Program-made: the position numbers and the translations under genes
Shown here: piece after piece, positions 14,742 through 23,984 of the stretch
How positions within the stretch are numbered: the first letter of the stretch is position 1
How the letters are laid out: each line of letters starts with the position of its first letter
Assembly (NCBI GenBank): GCA_963666535.1
Contig: OY762913.1
Coordinates: 806,001 to 870,000, forward strand
Length of the DNA stretch: 64,000 nt
Direction of reading: 5' to 3'
From: G963666535 sp963666535
GTDB taxonomy: Bacteria > Bacillota > Clostridia > Oscillospirales > Oscillospiraceae
The notes under the pieces: model-generated
Database searches by the model: none
What the model was told of the DNA's origin: nothing
The model's input: only the letters and a program-made list of their open reading frames with translations

Positions 14742-16181
14742 GTGGCTGAAAAGATAGGACGGCTAGGCGGCCGTTTTTGCACACTGTTTGCCCTGTGCGC
14801 CTGTTTGCTGATCTTGGCTCTGAATGGGCTGTTCCTATTCCGCAACAGACAATTCCTTTCCGTCGTTTCCTTTTTGCTGGCGGCGGCCGTGCTGTTCTGT
14901 GCCGTGCGTTTTTTGCCCTGTGGACGGGTGTTTCCAATTGCATTGTTCTTCGTGCGGTTTTTCTGCGCGCTGGCGGTGATTTTGGTGGTGGGTTCCCAGC
15001 CGCTCTCCGACTTTGAAACCATGTACACCGCGGCCGTGCAGTTGGCAAACGGCAGCCATGAATATTTGCAGCTGTCCACCCAATACTTCCATAACTGGGC
15101 CTATCAGTCCGCCTTTGTGGCGTATGAAAGTATCGTCCTTACAATATGCGGCGAGGGATATCTTCCCCTGCAGATCTTGAACGCGGTTTACCTCAGCGGT
15201 ACGACAGTGCTGGTCTACTATATCGGCAAGCAGGTTATGCCGGAAAAGGCGGCCATGGGCGCATCGATTCTTTACGCGATTTACCCGGCGCCGCTCCTGC
15301 TGGCCGGGGTGCTGACCAATCAGCATTTATCTGTGTTTTTGGTTTATCTCAGCGTTTACCTGATCCTGTCGGACAAAAAGGCGTCTCCGGTTCGGATGCT
15401 CTCCGCCGGTGCGCTGCTGGCACTGGCAAAGGCCATCCGGCCCAACTGCACGGTGGTACTGCTGGCCGTGGTGCTGTTTTGCATCATTCGCCTGCTGGTC
15501 CAGAGAGAGGGAAAATCGTTCCGCGCATGGCTGCGCCCAGTGGCCGTTGTCGGGTCGTATTTGGCAGTGTTTTCCCTGCTGTCGGCCGCAATTGTGATTA
15601 CCGGTGTGAACCCCGACGGCCTGGCGAACCATCAGCCGATGTGGATGTACCTGGAGGGGTTTAACGAAGAGACCAGAGGAAGCTTTAGCTATGACGACTA
15701 CCACGATTACTATCTCCTGCAGGGGGAGGCGGCGGACACGGCCATGCGGGAGGAGCTGGAACAGCGGCTGTCGGTTGGACCGGTGCGGCTGGCGAAGCTG
15801 ATGGCATATAAGTGTTATGTTATGTGGGGAGAAAACGAATATACCTATTGGGGCTTCTGGCATCTGGAGGGGGACACCACGCTGATTGGACCGCTGACCG
15901 CGGGACAGGTGCAAAACTTGCTTGCCTATTTTGATAAGGGCGTATATGTACTCGCGTTTGGACTGGCCTTCGTGGGATTGCTGCGCCGCCTGCGAGAGGG
16001 CGGGCAGACTGCGGCTGGGCTGTTACCCGTTATCATCCTGTGCGGCTATTTCTCCGCCTATTTATTGGTAGAGGTGCAATCCCGCTACCGTTACTGCACC
16101 ATGCCGGCGGTGTTTCTGCTGGCGGGGATGGGGCTATCGGCTGTGATTAGGCAAGGGAAAACAGATGATTTGACAAGATAG
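14742..16181 (+). CDS. Integral membrane glycosyltransferase (GT-C/ArnT-PMT-like)
   Basis: 479 residues with about ten membrane helices. The first extracytoplasmic loop contains SDFETMYTAA, the acidic catalytic-loop position of GT-C enzymes. A large soluble C-terminal-proximal loop (NPDGLANHQPMWMYLEGFN onward) and the closing EVQSRYRYCTMPAVFLL are typical of lipid-linked-sugar transferases. The donor is probably a polyprenyl-phosphate sugar and the acceptor is unknown. It starts at a GTG preceded by GGAGGAG. It follows the Smr gene at 32 bp. Confidence 0.82.
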   Translation: MAEKIGRLGGRFCTLFALCACLLILALNGLFLFRNRQFLSVVSFLLAAAVLFCAVRFLPCGRVFPIALFFVRFFCALAVILVVGSQPLSDFETMYTAAVQLANGSHEYLQLSTQYFHNWAYQSAFVAYESIVLTICGEGYLPLQILNAVYLSGTTVLVYYIGKQVMPEKAAMGASILYAIYPAPLLLAGVLTNQHLSVFLVYLSVYLILSDKKASPVRMLSAGALLALAKAIRPNCTVVLLAVVLFCIIRLLVQREGKSFRAWLRPVAVVGSYLAVFSLLSAAIVITGVNPDGLANHQPMWMYLEGFNEETRGSFSYDDYHDYYLLQGEAADTAMREELEQRLSVGPVRLAKLMAYKCYVMWGENEYTYWGFWHLEGDTTLIGPLTAGQVQNLLAYFDKGVYVLAFGLAFVGLLRRLREGGQTAAGLLPVIILCGYFSAYLLVEVQSRYRYCTMPAVFLLAGMGLSAVIRQGKTDDLTR

Positions 16182-16235
16182 CGGTGCTTAGAAAATAAGT
16201 CATATCCCAGCAGGGCCAGGAGGGATGTGGAAGAG

Positions 16236-16523
16236 ATGGGAAAACTGATTGCTCCATGCGGAGCTGATTGTTCCGGCTGCGAAAAGTACCCGGCAGAGTG
16301 CGTCGGTTGCCAGGTCATTCAGGGCAGGGTTTGGTGGACTGCATACACCGGCGATGTGGTTTGCGATTTTTACAATTGCTGCGTCATTAAAAATGGACTG
16401 CCGCACTGTGGCAAGTGCGGCGATTTTCCATGCGGACGATTTGAGCACGGTGACCCCACAAAAAGCGAGGCCGAAAACAAGGCGATACGCGAGGCGCAAA
16501 TCAGAGCATTGCGGCAAAATTGA
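16236..16523 (+). CDS. DUF3795 cysteine-rich protein
   Basis: About 95 residues with ten cysteines: CGADCSGCEKYPAECVGC, then CDFYNCC and CGKCGDFPC. This is the DUF3795 pattern, probably Zn or Fe-S binding, function unknown. The ATG at 16236 is favoured. A GTG at 16227 is in frame but lies only 3 bp from the AGGAGG site. Confidence 0.82.
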   Translation: MGKLIAPCGADCSGCEKYPAECVGCQVIQGRVWWTAYTGDVVCDFYNCCVIKNGLPHCGKCGDFPCGRFEHGDPTKSEAENKAIREAQIRALRQN

Positions 16524-16539
16524 ACCGCACTGCTGCTGG

Positions 16540-16582
16540 AAAAAAGACAGACTGACGCGAAAAGCGGCAGCCTGCCTTTTTT
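16540..16582 (-). terminator. Bidirectional terminator between DUF3795 and sirtuin genes
   Basis: On the minus strand GGCAGGCTGCCGC pairs with GCGTCAGTCTGTC using two G-U pairs and one mismatch, followed by TTTTTT. On the plus strand a T run follows too, but pairing is weaker, so it mainly serves the sirtuin gene. Confidence 0.7.
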
Positions 16583-16585
16583 GTT

Positions 16586-17323
16586 TTATATGCTGATGGC
16601 CCCCAAAATTTCACCGATGGGGCCGGAGAGAATTAGGTTCGCGCGGCGATCCATGGCAGTGGGCGTTTTGTTAATGAGCACCAACTTATTTCCACAGTAG
16701 TCATTCACCAGCCCCGCCGCCGGGTACACGGCAAGGGAGGTGCCGCCGATGATAAGCAGATCCGCCCGGCGGATATAGTCGATGGCGCGGCGCATGACAT
16801 CTTCATCCAAAGGCTCCTCGTACAGGACGACACAGGGCTTGAGAATTCCGCCGCAGGTGCATTTGGGAATGCCGCCGGTTTGCTGGATATAGCGGGCATC
16901 GTACTCCTTCCCGCATGCTTGACAGAAGTTGCGGTGAACGGTCCCGTGCAGCTCCAGCACCTCGTGGCTGCCCGCCGCCTGATGCAGTCCGTCAATGTTC
17001 TGGGTGATGACCGCCTTTAGCTTGCCTGCGGCTTCCAGCTCCGCCAGTTTGTGGTGCGCCGCGTTTGGTCTGGCTTCCAAAGCCAGCATTTTGGCCCGGT
17101 AAAAGCGATAGAATTCCTCTGTTTTGCGCTGGAAAAAGCGGTGACTTAGAATGGTTTCCGGGGGATACTCATACTGCTGGTTGTACAGACCGTCCACGCT
17201 GCGGAAGTCAGGGATGCCACTTTCGGTGGATACCCCTGCGCCCCCGAAAAAAACAATGTTCTCACTTTCCTTGACCCAGCTTTGCAGGGTTTGAACTTCT
17301 GCCGTCATGGTAACACGTCCCAT
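16586..17323 (-). CDS. NAD-dependent protein deacylase (sirtuin, CobB-like)
   Basis: A 245-residue sirtuin. The NAD motif GAGVSTESGIPDFRS is near residue 28. TQNIDGLHQAAGS and ELHGTVH supply the catalytic Asn/Asp and His. Four zinc cysteines form CQACG and CTCGG. The usual FGE/YGE before the substrate groove is YEE here. It removes acyl groups from lysines, consuming NAD. It is monocistronic with a terminator at its end. The start at 17323 has only a weak ribosome site; an ATG five codons later is possible. Confidence 0.95.
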   Translation of the reverse strand: MGRVTMTAEVQTLQSWVKESENIVFFGGAGVSTESGIPDFRSVDGLYNQQYEYPPETILSHRFFQRKTEEFYRFYRAKMLALEARPNAAHHKLAELEAAGKLKAVITQNIDGLHQAAGSHEVLELHGTVHRNFCQACGKEYDARYIQQTGGIPKCTCGGILKPCVVLYEEPLDEDVMRRAIDYIRRADLLIIGGTSLAVYPAAGLVNDYCGNKLVLINKTPTAMDRRANLILSGPIGEILGAISI

Positions 17324-17380
17324 CTTCGCTTATTGGTACAATCCTAGTCGCTCGGCCCGGTCTTGTCAATGTCTTGCACG

Positions 17381-17416
17381 GAAAAACGAAACGGGTACTG
17401 AAGCACCCGTTTCGTT
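17381..17416 (-). terminator. Terminator of the SulP gene
   Basis: AACGAAACGGGT pairs perfectly with ACCCGTTTCGTT (17385-17416) and a T run follows on the minus strand. Confidence 0.9.
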
Positions 17417-17428
17417 CTGACTGCCCTA

Positions 17429-19060
17429 CTATTGGTTTTTACACAGGGAAAGAATGGCCTGATCGGCACTCCAAAAAAGGCCGTCCTCGCCTACTTCGGC
17501 AAGGATCCCTCCGTCCTCCATGGACGGTCGGACGGCGTTTTGTACGCCGGAAAAGACAACGGTCGATCCCGCCGTCCTGCGTCGGCGGCAGAACCGTGCC
17601 AGTGCATGGGCACTGTTAGGGTCCATGTGGGGAACGCCCCGCATGGAGATGACGATAAAGTCTTCCCGATCAATGCATTCCAGCGCATCGATAATGCTGT
17701 TAATGGTGCCGAAAAACACCGATCCGGTGATGTAGACGACCTTGATATGGCCGCAGCAATCGGCGGGGATATTCAGTTTTTCGCCATCCACAGCTGTGAC
17801 GCAGACCTCAATCTCCGTACTCTTGGCCACGAACAGAATGGCGCAGAACGCCAAACCTGCCACAATAGCCACGGAAAGATCGAACACAACAGTCGCAATC
17901 ATGGTAAGGAGGAAGGAGAGCTTCATCCAGCGGGAGCCACTGCCCATAATGTAACGGATGCCAGTCCATTCATTCATCCGCCACGCAGTCATCATGAGCA
18001 CCCCAGCCAGCGCGGACATGGGGATCTGGGACATGATACCGCCCAGCAGGAACATGGACAGCACCAACACCACAGAATGGATGATAGAGGTTAGTCGGGT
18101 TTGGGCCCCAGCCTTAATGGCAACGCTGGTGCGGGCGATGGCTGCGGTAGCGGGTACGCCGCCGAAGAAAGGAATCAGGATATTGCCCACACCCTGGGCC
18201 ACCAGTTCACGGTCAGCATCCAGCCGCTCACCCTTCATCTGTCCGGCAGAGGCCCCGCACAGCAGACTTTCAATCATGCCCAGCGCCGCAATGCTCAGCG
18301 CAGGGGTTACCATGCTGGGGAGGGAACTGAGACTGATGGCGCCGAAAGAGAGACGGACTGCTGGCAAAAGAGTCTTAGGAATCTCACCCACGACTGGGAC
18401 GTTCAGCTTCAAAAAGTGGTTCAGAATCAGCACAAAAATTAGACTGGCAAGGGAGGATGGAATGGCCGCTCCCCACTTTTTGGGCCAAAATACCATTAGG
18501 AGGATCACGATGGCACCGAACAGAACCGCGCTCCAGTTAGGAGAAAAACCAAGCTGGGTGTAGGAGAACAGCTTTTCGATTTCGTTGTTACCCGAGGAGG
18601 TTACGCCGAAGAGATTGTTGACCTGGCCCAGCGCGATGATCACGGCGATGCCGGAGGTAAAACCGGTAATGACCGGTGCCGGAATGATGGATACCACCCG
18701 CCCCAATCGGAGCAGACCTGCAAGGAGCAGAATCACGCCGGCCAGAAGGGACGCCAGGAAAATACCCTGTATCCCGTGCTTTGCAACCACCGAGGCCAGA
18801 ATGGCCGCCATGGCGCCCGTCGGGCCCGAGATCTGGAAAGAGGCGCCGGATAGCGAGCCGATGACGATACCGGCAAGAATGGCGGTGATCAGACCGGCAG
18901 CCGCATCGGCGCCCGAACTGACGCCAAAGGCCAGCGCCAAAGGCAGGGCCACGGCGGCCACGGTGATGCCCGCCATGACATCCTGCCCAAACTTTTTGCC
19001 GTTGTAGCCGAAAAATTCCAGGCGCAACGCAATGGCGAACTGTTTGATCAAATGGCTCAC
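17429..19060 (-). CDS. SulP-family anion transporter with STAS domain
   Basis: 543 residues. The SLC26/SulP membrane domain (about 1-400) shows GITVAAVALPLALAFGVSSG and ISGPTGAMAAILASVV. A C-terminal STAS domain (about 425-540) contains VISMRGVPHMDPNSAHAL. SulP proteins move sulfate, bicarbonate or other anions. A beta carbonic anhydrase gene follows upstream on the same strand, which favours bicarbonate, as in known SulP-CA pairs. A GTG start is used. About 340 bp separate it from the carbonic anhydrase gene. Confidence 0.92.
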   Translation of the reverse strand: MSHLIKQFAIALRLEFFGYNGKKFGQDVMAGITVAAVALPLALAFGVSSGADAAAGLITAILAGIVIGSLSGASFQISGPTGAMAAILASVVAKHGIQGIFLASLLAGVILLLAGLLRLGRVVSIIPAPVITGFTSGIAVIIALGQVNNLFGVTSSGNNEIEKLFSYTQLGFSPNWSAVLFGAIVILLMVFWPKKWGAAIPSSLASLIFVLILNHFLKLNVPVVGEIPKTLLPAVRLSFGAISLSSLPSMVTPALSIAALGMIESLLCGASAGQMKGERLDADRELVAQGVGNILIPFFGGVPATAAIARTSVAIKAGAQTRLTSIIHSVVLVLSMFLLGGIMSQIPMSALAGVLMMTAWRMNEWTGIRYIMGSGSRWMKLSFLLTMIATVVFDLSVAIVAGLAFCAILFVAKSTEIEVCVTAVDGEKLNIPADCCGHIKVVYITGSVFFGTINSIIDALECIDREDFIVISMRGVPHMDPNSAHALARFCRRRRTAGSTVVFSGVQNAVRPSMEDGGILAEVGEDGLFWSADQAILSLCKNQ

Positions 19061-19404
19061 GCTTTCTTTAGAAAAATCAAATGGAATTATTTTATCAGAT
19101 TTTGCCGAAAAAGGAAAGGAAAAGTTTTTCTTATGGGGGAGCTTATGGGGAAGTGCCGCCCAATTACGTTGTGAGGGGGAAAACTTCTGGTATCGTTGCA
19201 GAAGAGACGCATTTTTGTGACGGGAAAAGGAGCATTAGAATTTGGCGGGCGCCAGTTCAGTTTGGCGAAAAAACACCCCGCCCGGCCGCAAAAGCGGCGA
19301 AAGCGGAGTGCATCCGAGTAGCACTTGAGTTTCTGCCTGAAAAGCGCGTCGGCTTGGTTGATCGATCCGATGGAGCGGGCGGTCAAGCGCCACCTCGGTT
19401 CATC
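19061..19404. other. Gene-free gap between SulP and carbonic anhydrase genes
   Basis: No supported gene. A GC-rich stretch with short inverted repeats (GGCGGG/CCCGCC around 19243-19280) could form RNA structure. No clear terminator or promoter is recognised. Confidence 0.4.
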
Positions 19405-19944
19405 TTAGACGCGGTCAACTTTTCCTGTTGTTGGGTCCATAATGAGTCCATATACACTAACATCTTTTGGGATGAGAGGATGATTTACGATCGTACTTAC
19501 GGTTGCTTTTACGGAATCTTCTACGCAGTCAAAGCCCTTTAGCCAAACGTCTAGATCAACGCCGCAGTACTTGATCAGGTTGACGCGCTCTTCCGAAATA
19601 TCCCGGCGTTTCATCTTCTCAATCAGTGCTTGGCTATCTAAGTTTTGCATGCCGCAATCATGATGGCCAATGACGAGGATTTCATCCACGTTCAACTCGT
19701 AAATCGCAATAATTAAACTGCGCATGACGCTTCCGAACGGAGAAGAAACGACGGCTCCCGCGTTTTTAATCAGTTTTACATCCCCGTTTTTCAGTCCAAG
19801 CGCCGCAGGTAACAACTCGGTCAGGCGGGTATCCATGCATGACAAGATCGCGGTTTTCTTTGTGGGAAACTTGCTGGTGCAATATTGTACATACTGCTTG
19901 TTTTCTACAAAGCTCTTGTTGTAGTTCAGCAACTCTTCAATCAT
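19405..19944 (-). CDS. Beta-class carbonic anhydrase
   Basis: 179 residues. Zinc ligands and the catalytic dyad are visible: SCMDTRL gives Cys and Asp-Arg, and VIGHHDCGM gives His and Cys. NAGAVVSSPFGSVMRSL is the conserved core. It interconverts CO2 and bicarbonate in the cytosol. The ATG at 19944 follows AAGGTG at 6 bp; an in-frame start at 19986 would add 14 residues with no ribosome site. It neighbours a SulP transporter on the same strand, suggesting joint bicarbonate handling. Confidence 0.93.
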   Translation of the reverse strand: MIEELLNYNKSFVENKQYVQYCTSKFPTKKTAILSCMDTRLTELLPAALGLKNGDVKLIKNAGAVVSSPFGSVMRSLIIAIYELNVDEILVIGHHDCGMQNLDSQALIEKMKRRDISEERVNLIKYCGVDLDVWLKGFDCVEDSVKATVSTIVNHPLIPKDVSVYGLIMDPTTGKVDRV

Positions 19945-20257
19945 CTTTTCACCTTTTGCCTTCCAGTTTAATAGCGAAATTGACACCTCTTTGGTTGCGA
20001 TTATCCTACGTACAGAAAAGTCCTTTTTCTATGCCCCGTGGCACAGGCACGTCAATAACTCCAATTGCAATCTATGTACTTACTATCATTATACCAGTCA
20101 TTCTTCCTGTCTGCAAACGCAATAACAGCGAATTTTATGCAAAAAGGGGGGCACGGGAAAGCATCTTCACCAAAAGACTGCTGCCCCCATGCCCCGTGAG
20201 ATGAAAAGACATTCGTGCCGTGTTTGTGCATGAAGGCACCCGCCAGACAAGGTGTGG

Positions 20258-21424
20258 TTACGGCTTTTGGGAAGGGGAGTCTGTATCTGATGCGGTCGGG
20301 TCATCCGAGTAAAAGCAAAATTGGCTTTTTTGGCTGCTTTTTGCGCGCAGCAGTGCGGCGCTGGCCTTTTTGTACAGCGCGTCAAAGGTGCGGGAATTTT
20401 CATCCGACACAGCCACTCCGATGGAAGAGCGAAATGGAATTCCTCTCATTTCACCAATCCCATCAATAGCATCCAGCATCCGCCAGACGACATGGTCCAC
20501 CGCAGAAACCTGCTTTATATTGGTCAGCAGAAAGGAAAATTCGTCGCTGCCAAGCCGACCGACTATGTCGTGTTCACGCAGCTGTCGCTGCAGCGTTTCA
20601 GCCACGGCCACAATGATTTTGTCACCGGTGACGTGGCCGTAAAGATCGTTAATCTGCTTGAAATTGTTGAGATTTAACACGCCAAGTACACTCAGTGTGG
20701 CTCCGGCTTGACCCGTTGTAAGCTGACGATCGGCCTGATCAATAAAATGAAATCTGTTGTATAAGCCGGTCAGGATATCCCGCTCGGTTTGGTATTTCAG
20801 CTTGCGCTTAGACTCCTCATAATCAGACAAAACAGAGCCATTGATCTGGCCGTAGGAAAGACTGCTGATCTGCCGGCCAGACAGGGAAAAGTGGGTGATT
20901 AAGGAGATGGTGCAAAATAAGGTGGCGTTGACGGTATCCAGTCTGGCCGAGACATCATCATTGAAGCAATGAACCAGTATGATAAATACCAACGAAGAGC
21001 CAATGCTTACTGCGGACATTACAAGCATATCATCAATGAACAGGAGCGGAAGCATTACGAGTAGAATGGGAAATGCGACGGCACGCAGATGCAAAGGGGA
21101 CAGGGGCAGCGCAATTCCAAACGAGAAGAGCAGAATGATTGTTGTGTAGACCAGCGTGCGCAGATGGGTCTGCGTGGGCGTGAGGGTGTATACCAAAATC
21201 AAGTCGAGCAGCAGCAGAGCCGCAAAGCAGAGGTAGAGATAGCGCAGAGGGTACAGCACGGCCAAGCTGAGGGAAAGATAGAGAAGAATAAAAGTCAACA
21301 AAAAGGAAACGGTTACAACCAACTTAAGAAAATACTGATTCGATTGCCAAAGCAAATCCCGGCAGGAATCATACTCTTCGGGAGAAACGCCGTATCTCCT
21401 GATGTTATGCTTTTCAAACTTCAC
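20258..21424 (-). CDS. Membrane-anchored GGDEF protein (probable diguanylate cyclase)
   Basis: 388 residues. About six hydrophobic helices occupy residues 30-190. The GGDEF domain (about 215-370) opens RDILTGLYNRFHFID and has the active-site loop GRLGSDEFSFLL, a GSDEF variant usually still active. It would make cyclic di-GMP from GTP. The GTG start at 21424 has GGAGG at 9 bp. It stands alone. The gap 19987-20257 downstream holds no gene. Confidence 0.9.
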   Translation of the reverse strand: MKFEKHNIRRYGVSPEEYDSCRDLLWQSNQYFLKLVVTVSFLLTFILLYLSLSLAVLYPLRYLYLCFAALLLLDLILVYTLTPTQTHLRTLVYTTIILLFSFGIALPLSPLHLRAVAFPILLVMLPLLFIDDMLVMSAVSIGSSLVFIILVHCFNDDVSARLDTVNATLFCTISLITHFSLSGRQISSLSYGQINGSVLSDYEESKRKLKYQTERDILTGLYNRFHFIDQADRQLTTGQAGATLSVLGVLNLNNFKQINDLYGHVTGDKIIVAVAETLQRQLREHDIVGRLGSDEFSFLLTNIKQVSAVDHVVWRMLDAIDGIGEMRGIPFRSSIGVAVSDENSRTFDALYKKASAALLRAKSSQKSQFCFYSDDPTASDTDSPSQKP

Positions 21425-21830
21425 GTGATGAATCCTCCTTGAGACTGAGCCGTGTGCTTGTGTCAGATCTGGTCGCTATATATCAACTCCATGAAAGAAA
21501 AGAAAGATAGCGGCACGCCATTTGCGTTTGCAAGACACGAAGAAACTGCTTTATTGTTTTTCGGTCTAATGTGCGAAAGTATTAGCAAATAGATTCAAAA
21601 TCATGGAAATATGCAAGAAAAATATTGAAACAAAGCAAATATTTGGATATAAAGCGCATAAGAACTGCGGTTCGTTCTACTGTCGGCTGAGCAGAGCACA
21701 ACATTTGTGCGTGCTGCTGTCTCGTGAAAAAACGAAAAAAGGAGATTTGAGTGCGGCTCAAGGGGGACCGTCGGGTGGCACGTGGGGAAGGCAAGTGCGG
21801 CGTGCCTTGTCGAAAAAGGCGTTTTACACG
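21425..21830. other. Gene-free gap upstream of the nitrogenase-like operon
   Basis: Six-frame reading gives only low-quality frames. Visible structure is limited to a small inverted repeat (GGCA/TGCC near 21788-21806). Confidence 0.45.
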
Positions 21831-21859
21831 TTGACAAATGAAAAAACGTCTGATATGCT
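21831..21859 (+). promoter_or_regulatory. Sigma-A promoter of the nitrogenase-like operon
   Basis: Perfect TTGACA (21831-21836), a 17 bp spacer and TATGCT (21854-21859). The predicted transcript starts near 21866, leaving a leader of about 270 nt before the first gene. Confidence 0.75.
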
Positions 21860-21881
21860 TGATGGAAATTGAATATTGGTT

Positions 21882-21996
21882 TTCGAGCCATATCATCTAA
21901 AAGCGATGCTCATGATGGTATGGCCTGAGTCTTTCAGACTCACAGGGATGCAGCGGGAAACGGCACATCCTTCCTTTTGAAAAGAAAATCGAGTGA
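21882..21996 (+). ncRNA. Structured leader RNA, candidate Moco/Tuco-type riboswitch (copy 1)
   Basis: The leader has a long stem (GCCATATCATC with GATGGTATGGC), a second stem (CCTGAGTC with GACTCACAGG) and a third arm (GGATG/CATCC) that encloses GGGAAACGG, followed by CTTCC and TTTGAAAAG. The same order of blocks (TTCGAG, a long stem, NCWGAG...CTCNCAGGG, GGAAACG, CTTCC, TTTGAAAAG) recurs in the leader at 52510-52646, upstream of an operon with moeA. Moco riboswitches control Mo-cofactor and molybdate genes, so I propose that class. The match was made by eye. Confidence 0.55.
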
Positions 21997-22034
21997 GGGG
22001 GTAGTCTATGTCTGCCCTTTTTAAGTGCTATTTC

Positions 22035-22078
22035 ATCAGCTCGCTTTGTTTTCAAAGCGAGCTGATTTTATCATTTTT
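22035..22078 (+). terminator. Leader terminator (expression platform of copy 1)
   Basis: A 14 bp perfect stem (ATCAGCTCGCTTTG with CAAAGCGAGCTGAT) and TTTT loop, then TTTATCATTTTTT. It lies between the structured leader and the first gene, where a riboswitch would control read-through. Confidence 0.85.
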
Positions 22079-22136
22079 TATGGCCATAGAAAGTCATGGA
22101 CGCAAGAGTTTTACAGAAAAATAGGGGGCTGAGTGG

Positions 22137-23165
22137 ATGCACCGTATTAACTGCCGTGTGAAAAGACGGACGCTTTTTTGCCTTGCCGGTGGCATCGTAA
22201 TCGTATTCATGGTCTGCCTTGGGCTGGGGCGATATAGCGTGCCGCCCACCCAGACGGCTAAGATTTTGCTGTATCATATTTTGCCTGTTTCGATGAACCA
22301 AACTTGGGATGAGCAAATGAGCAACGTGATACTGAATATTCGCCTGCCGCGGTTGGTGGGTGCGCTGTTGGTGGGCGGGGCGCTGTCCATATCGGGCGCC
22401 ACTTATCAGGGACTGTTTAAAAACCCATTGGTGTCGCCGGATTTGCTGGGTGTTTCCAGCGGCGCCTGTGTGGGTGCTGCTCTCGCGATTTTCCTGGGCT
22501 GCTCGCCACTGACCATTCAGTTGGCGGCGCTGGCTAGCGGGTTGCTGTCTGTTTTGATCGCCACAATGATTCCCCGGTTTTTTAAAAATGGCTCCAGCCT
22601 GATGCTGGTACTGGCGGGCATTATTGTTTCCGGCTTTATGAGTGCGCTGCTGGGGCTTCTGAAATATGTGGCAGATCCGGAATCTGAGCTGTCAGTCATC
22701 ATTTTTTGGATTATGGGCAGCTTGGCCTCTGTCAGCATGAGAGACGTGGGGATCGTGGCTCCGGCTATGGTGGTAAGCTTTTCCGTGCTGCTGGCCCTTC
22801 GCTGGCGCGTCAATCTCCTGTCCTTGGGAGACGCTGAAGCCAAATCGCTGGGCGTGAACGTGGAACGGACCAGAGGGATTGCGATCCTGTGCTCCACAGT
22901 GCTGACGGCATGCGCGGTGTGTATGTGCGGAACCATTGGCTGGGTGGGGCTAATCATGCCGCACCTGGGCCGATTGGTGATTGGAGAGGACAACCGATAT
23001 CTGATCCCGGCGGCGGGTTTGCTGGGGGCGCTGTTCATGGTGGTGGTGGACACCCTTGCCCGCAATCTGACCGGGAGCGAGATTCCGCTGAGCATCATTA
23101 CGGGGCTGTTGGGGGCCCCCCTGTTTCTGTGGCTGCTGATGCTGCAAAAAGCGAGGATACACTGA
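22137..23165 (+). CDS. FecCD/BtuC-family ABC transporter permease (set 1)
   Basis: 342 residues with about ten membrane helices. The FecCD signatures RLPRLVGALLVGGALSISGA, YQGLFKNPLVSPDLLG and GTIGWVGLIMPHLGRLV are all present. The family imports siderophores, haem, cobalamin and, in the MolBCA type, molybdate or tungstate. It is first gene of the operon behind the structured leader. It overlaps the ATPase gene (TGATG). The substrate is not assigned. Confidence 0.95.
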   Translation: MHRINCRVKRRTLFCLAGGIVIVFMVCLGLGRYSVPPTQTAKILLYHILPVSMNQTWDEQMSNVILNIRLPRLVGALLVGGALSISGATYQGLFKNPLVSPDLLGVSSGACVGAALAIFLGCSPLTIQLAALASGLLSVLIATMIPRFFKNGSSLMLVLAGIIVSGFMSALLGLLKYVADPESELSVIIFWIMGSLASVSMRDVGIVAPAMVVSFSVLLALRWRVNLLSLGDAEAKSLGVNVERTRGIAILCSTVLTACAVCMCGTIGWVGLIMPHLGRLVIGEDNRYLIPAAGLLGALFMVVVDTLARNLTGSEIPLSIITGLLGAPLFLWLLMLQKARIH

Positions 23166-23959
23166 TGAAACAAGAAAATATGCTGGAGGTCAAAGAACTA
23201 TCTTTTTCATATGAAAAACAGGGAAGAAAAATTTTTTCTGAGATCAGTTTTTCCATGAAGCCGGGCGAAATTTTTGTGATCCTCGGTGCCAACGGCGCGG
23301 GGAAATCCACTCTGCTCAACTGCGTGAGCGGGCTCAATGTTCCGGATTCCGGTGAGGTGCTTTTGGACGGGCGAAATATCAATGCCGTCTCCATCCGGGA
23401 ACGGGCGACCATCATGGGCTATGTGCCGCAGATTTCCGTTCCCTCCTTTCACTATACGGTGCGGGATTATATCGTGATGGGCCGCGCACCGCACATCGGA
23501 CTTTTGGGTGTGCCCGGCGACGAGGAATACGCCAAAACCGAGGCCGTAATGGAACGCATGGAAATCACCAAGTTGGCGGATAAGCTGGTGACTCAGATCA
23601 GCGGCGGCGAACGGCAGCAAGTGCAGATTGCCCGCGTGCTGGTGCAGGAGTCCAAGCTGGTCATTTTGGATGAACCCACCAACCACCTGGACTACGGCAA
23701 CCAGCTCAAAATTCTGGATGTGATCAAGGATCTTGCCGGACAGGGGCTTTCGGTCATTTTGACGACCCATATGCCCGACCATGCCATCCTGCTGGGCGGC
23801 AGAATCGGGATACTGGACGAGCGGGGACATATGACGGTGGGAGATACCGAAGACGTGCTCTCCGAGGACGCGCTGAAGCAGCTATATCACACAGACCTGC
23901 ATTTGGTATACATCAAAGAGATCGGACGCACTGCCTGCGTTGCGGGCAGTATTCGATAA
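23165..23959 (+). CDS. ABC transporter ATPase (set 1)
   Basis: 264 residues. Walker A is GANGAGKST, the signature ISGGERQQVQIAR, Walker B LVILDEPTNHLD, and the switch His lies in LTTHMPDH. It is of the FepC/BtuD type. The start overlaps the permease stop; a longer upstream frame runs through the permease gene and is rejected. It energises import by the set 1 permease. Confidence 0.95.
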   Translation: MKQENMLEVKELSFSYEKQGRKIFSEISFSMKPGEIFVILGANGAGKSTLLNCVSGLNVPDSGEVLLDGRNINAVSIRERATIMGYVPQISVPSFHYTVRDYIVMGRAPHIGLLGVPGDEEYAKTEAVMERMEITKLADKLVTQISGGERQQVQIARVLVQESKLVILDEPTNHLDYGNQLKILDVIKDLAGQGLSVILTTHMPDHAILLGGRIGILDERGHMTVGDTEDVLSEDALKQLYHTDLHLVYIKEIGRTACVAGSIR

Positions 23960-23984
23960 AAGAGAGCAAAAAGGAGAACTTGTA

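Noticed and set aside
21601..21891. Minus-strand frames of about 96-104 codons
   Set aside because: Composition typical of non-coding DNA; they overlap the promoter of the nitrogenase-like operon.
21882..21996. Cobalamin riboswitch before a BtuC-like transporter
   Set aside because: No recognisable B12 box (GCCACTG / CAGG-AGACCTGCC-like). The shared features with the leader of the moeA operon fit the Moco class better.
22889..23164. N-terminal extension of the set 1 ATPase
   Set aside because: The frame runs through the permease gene, while the ATG at 23165 overlaps the permease stop and gives a normal-length ATPase.
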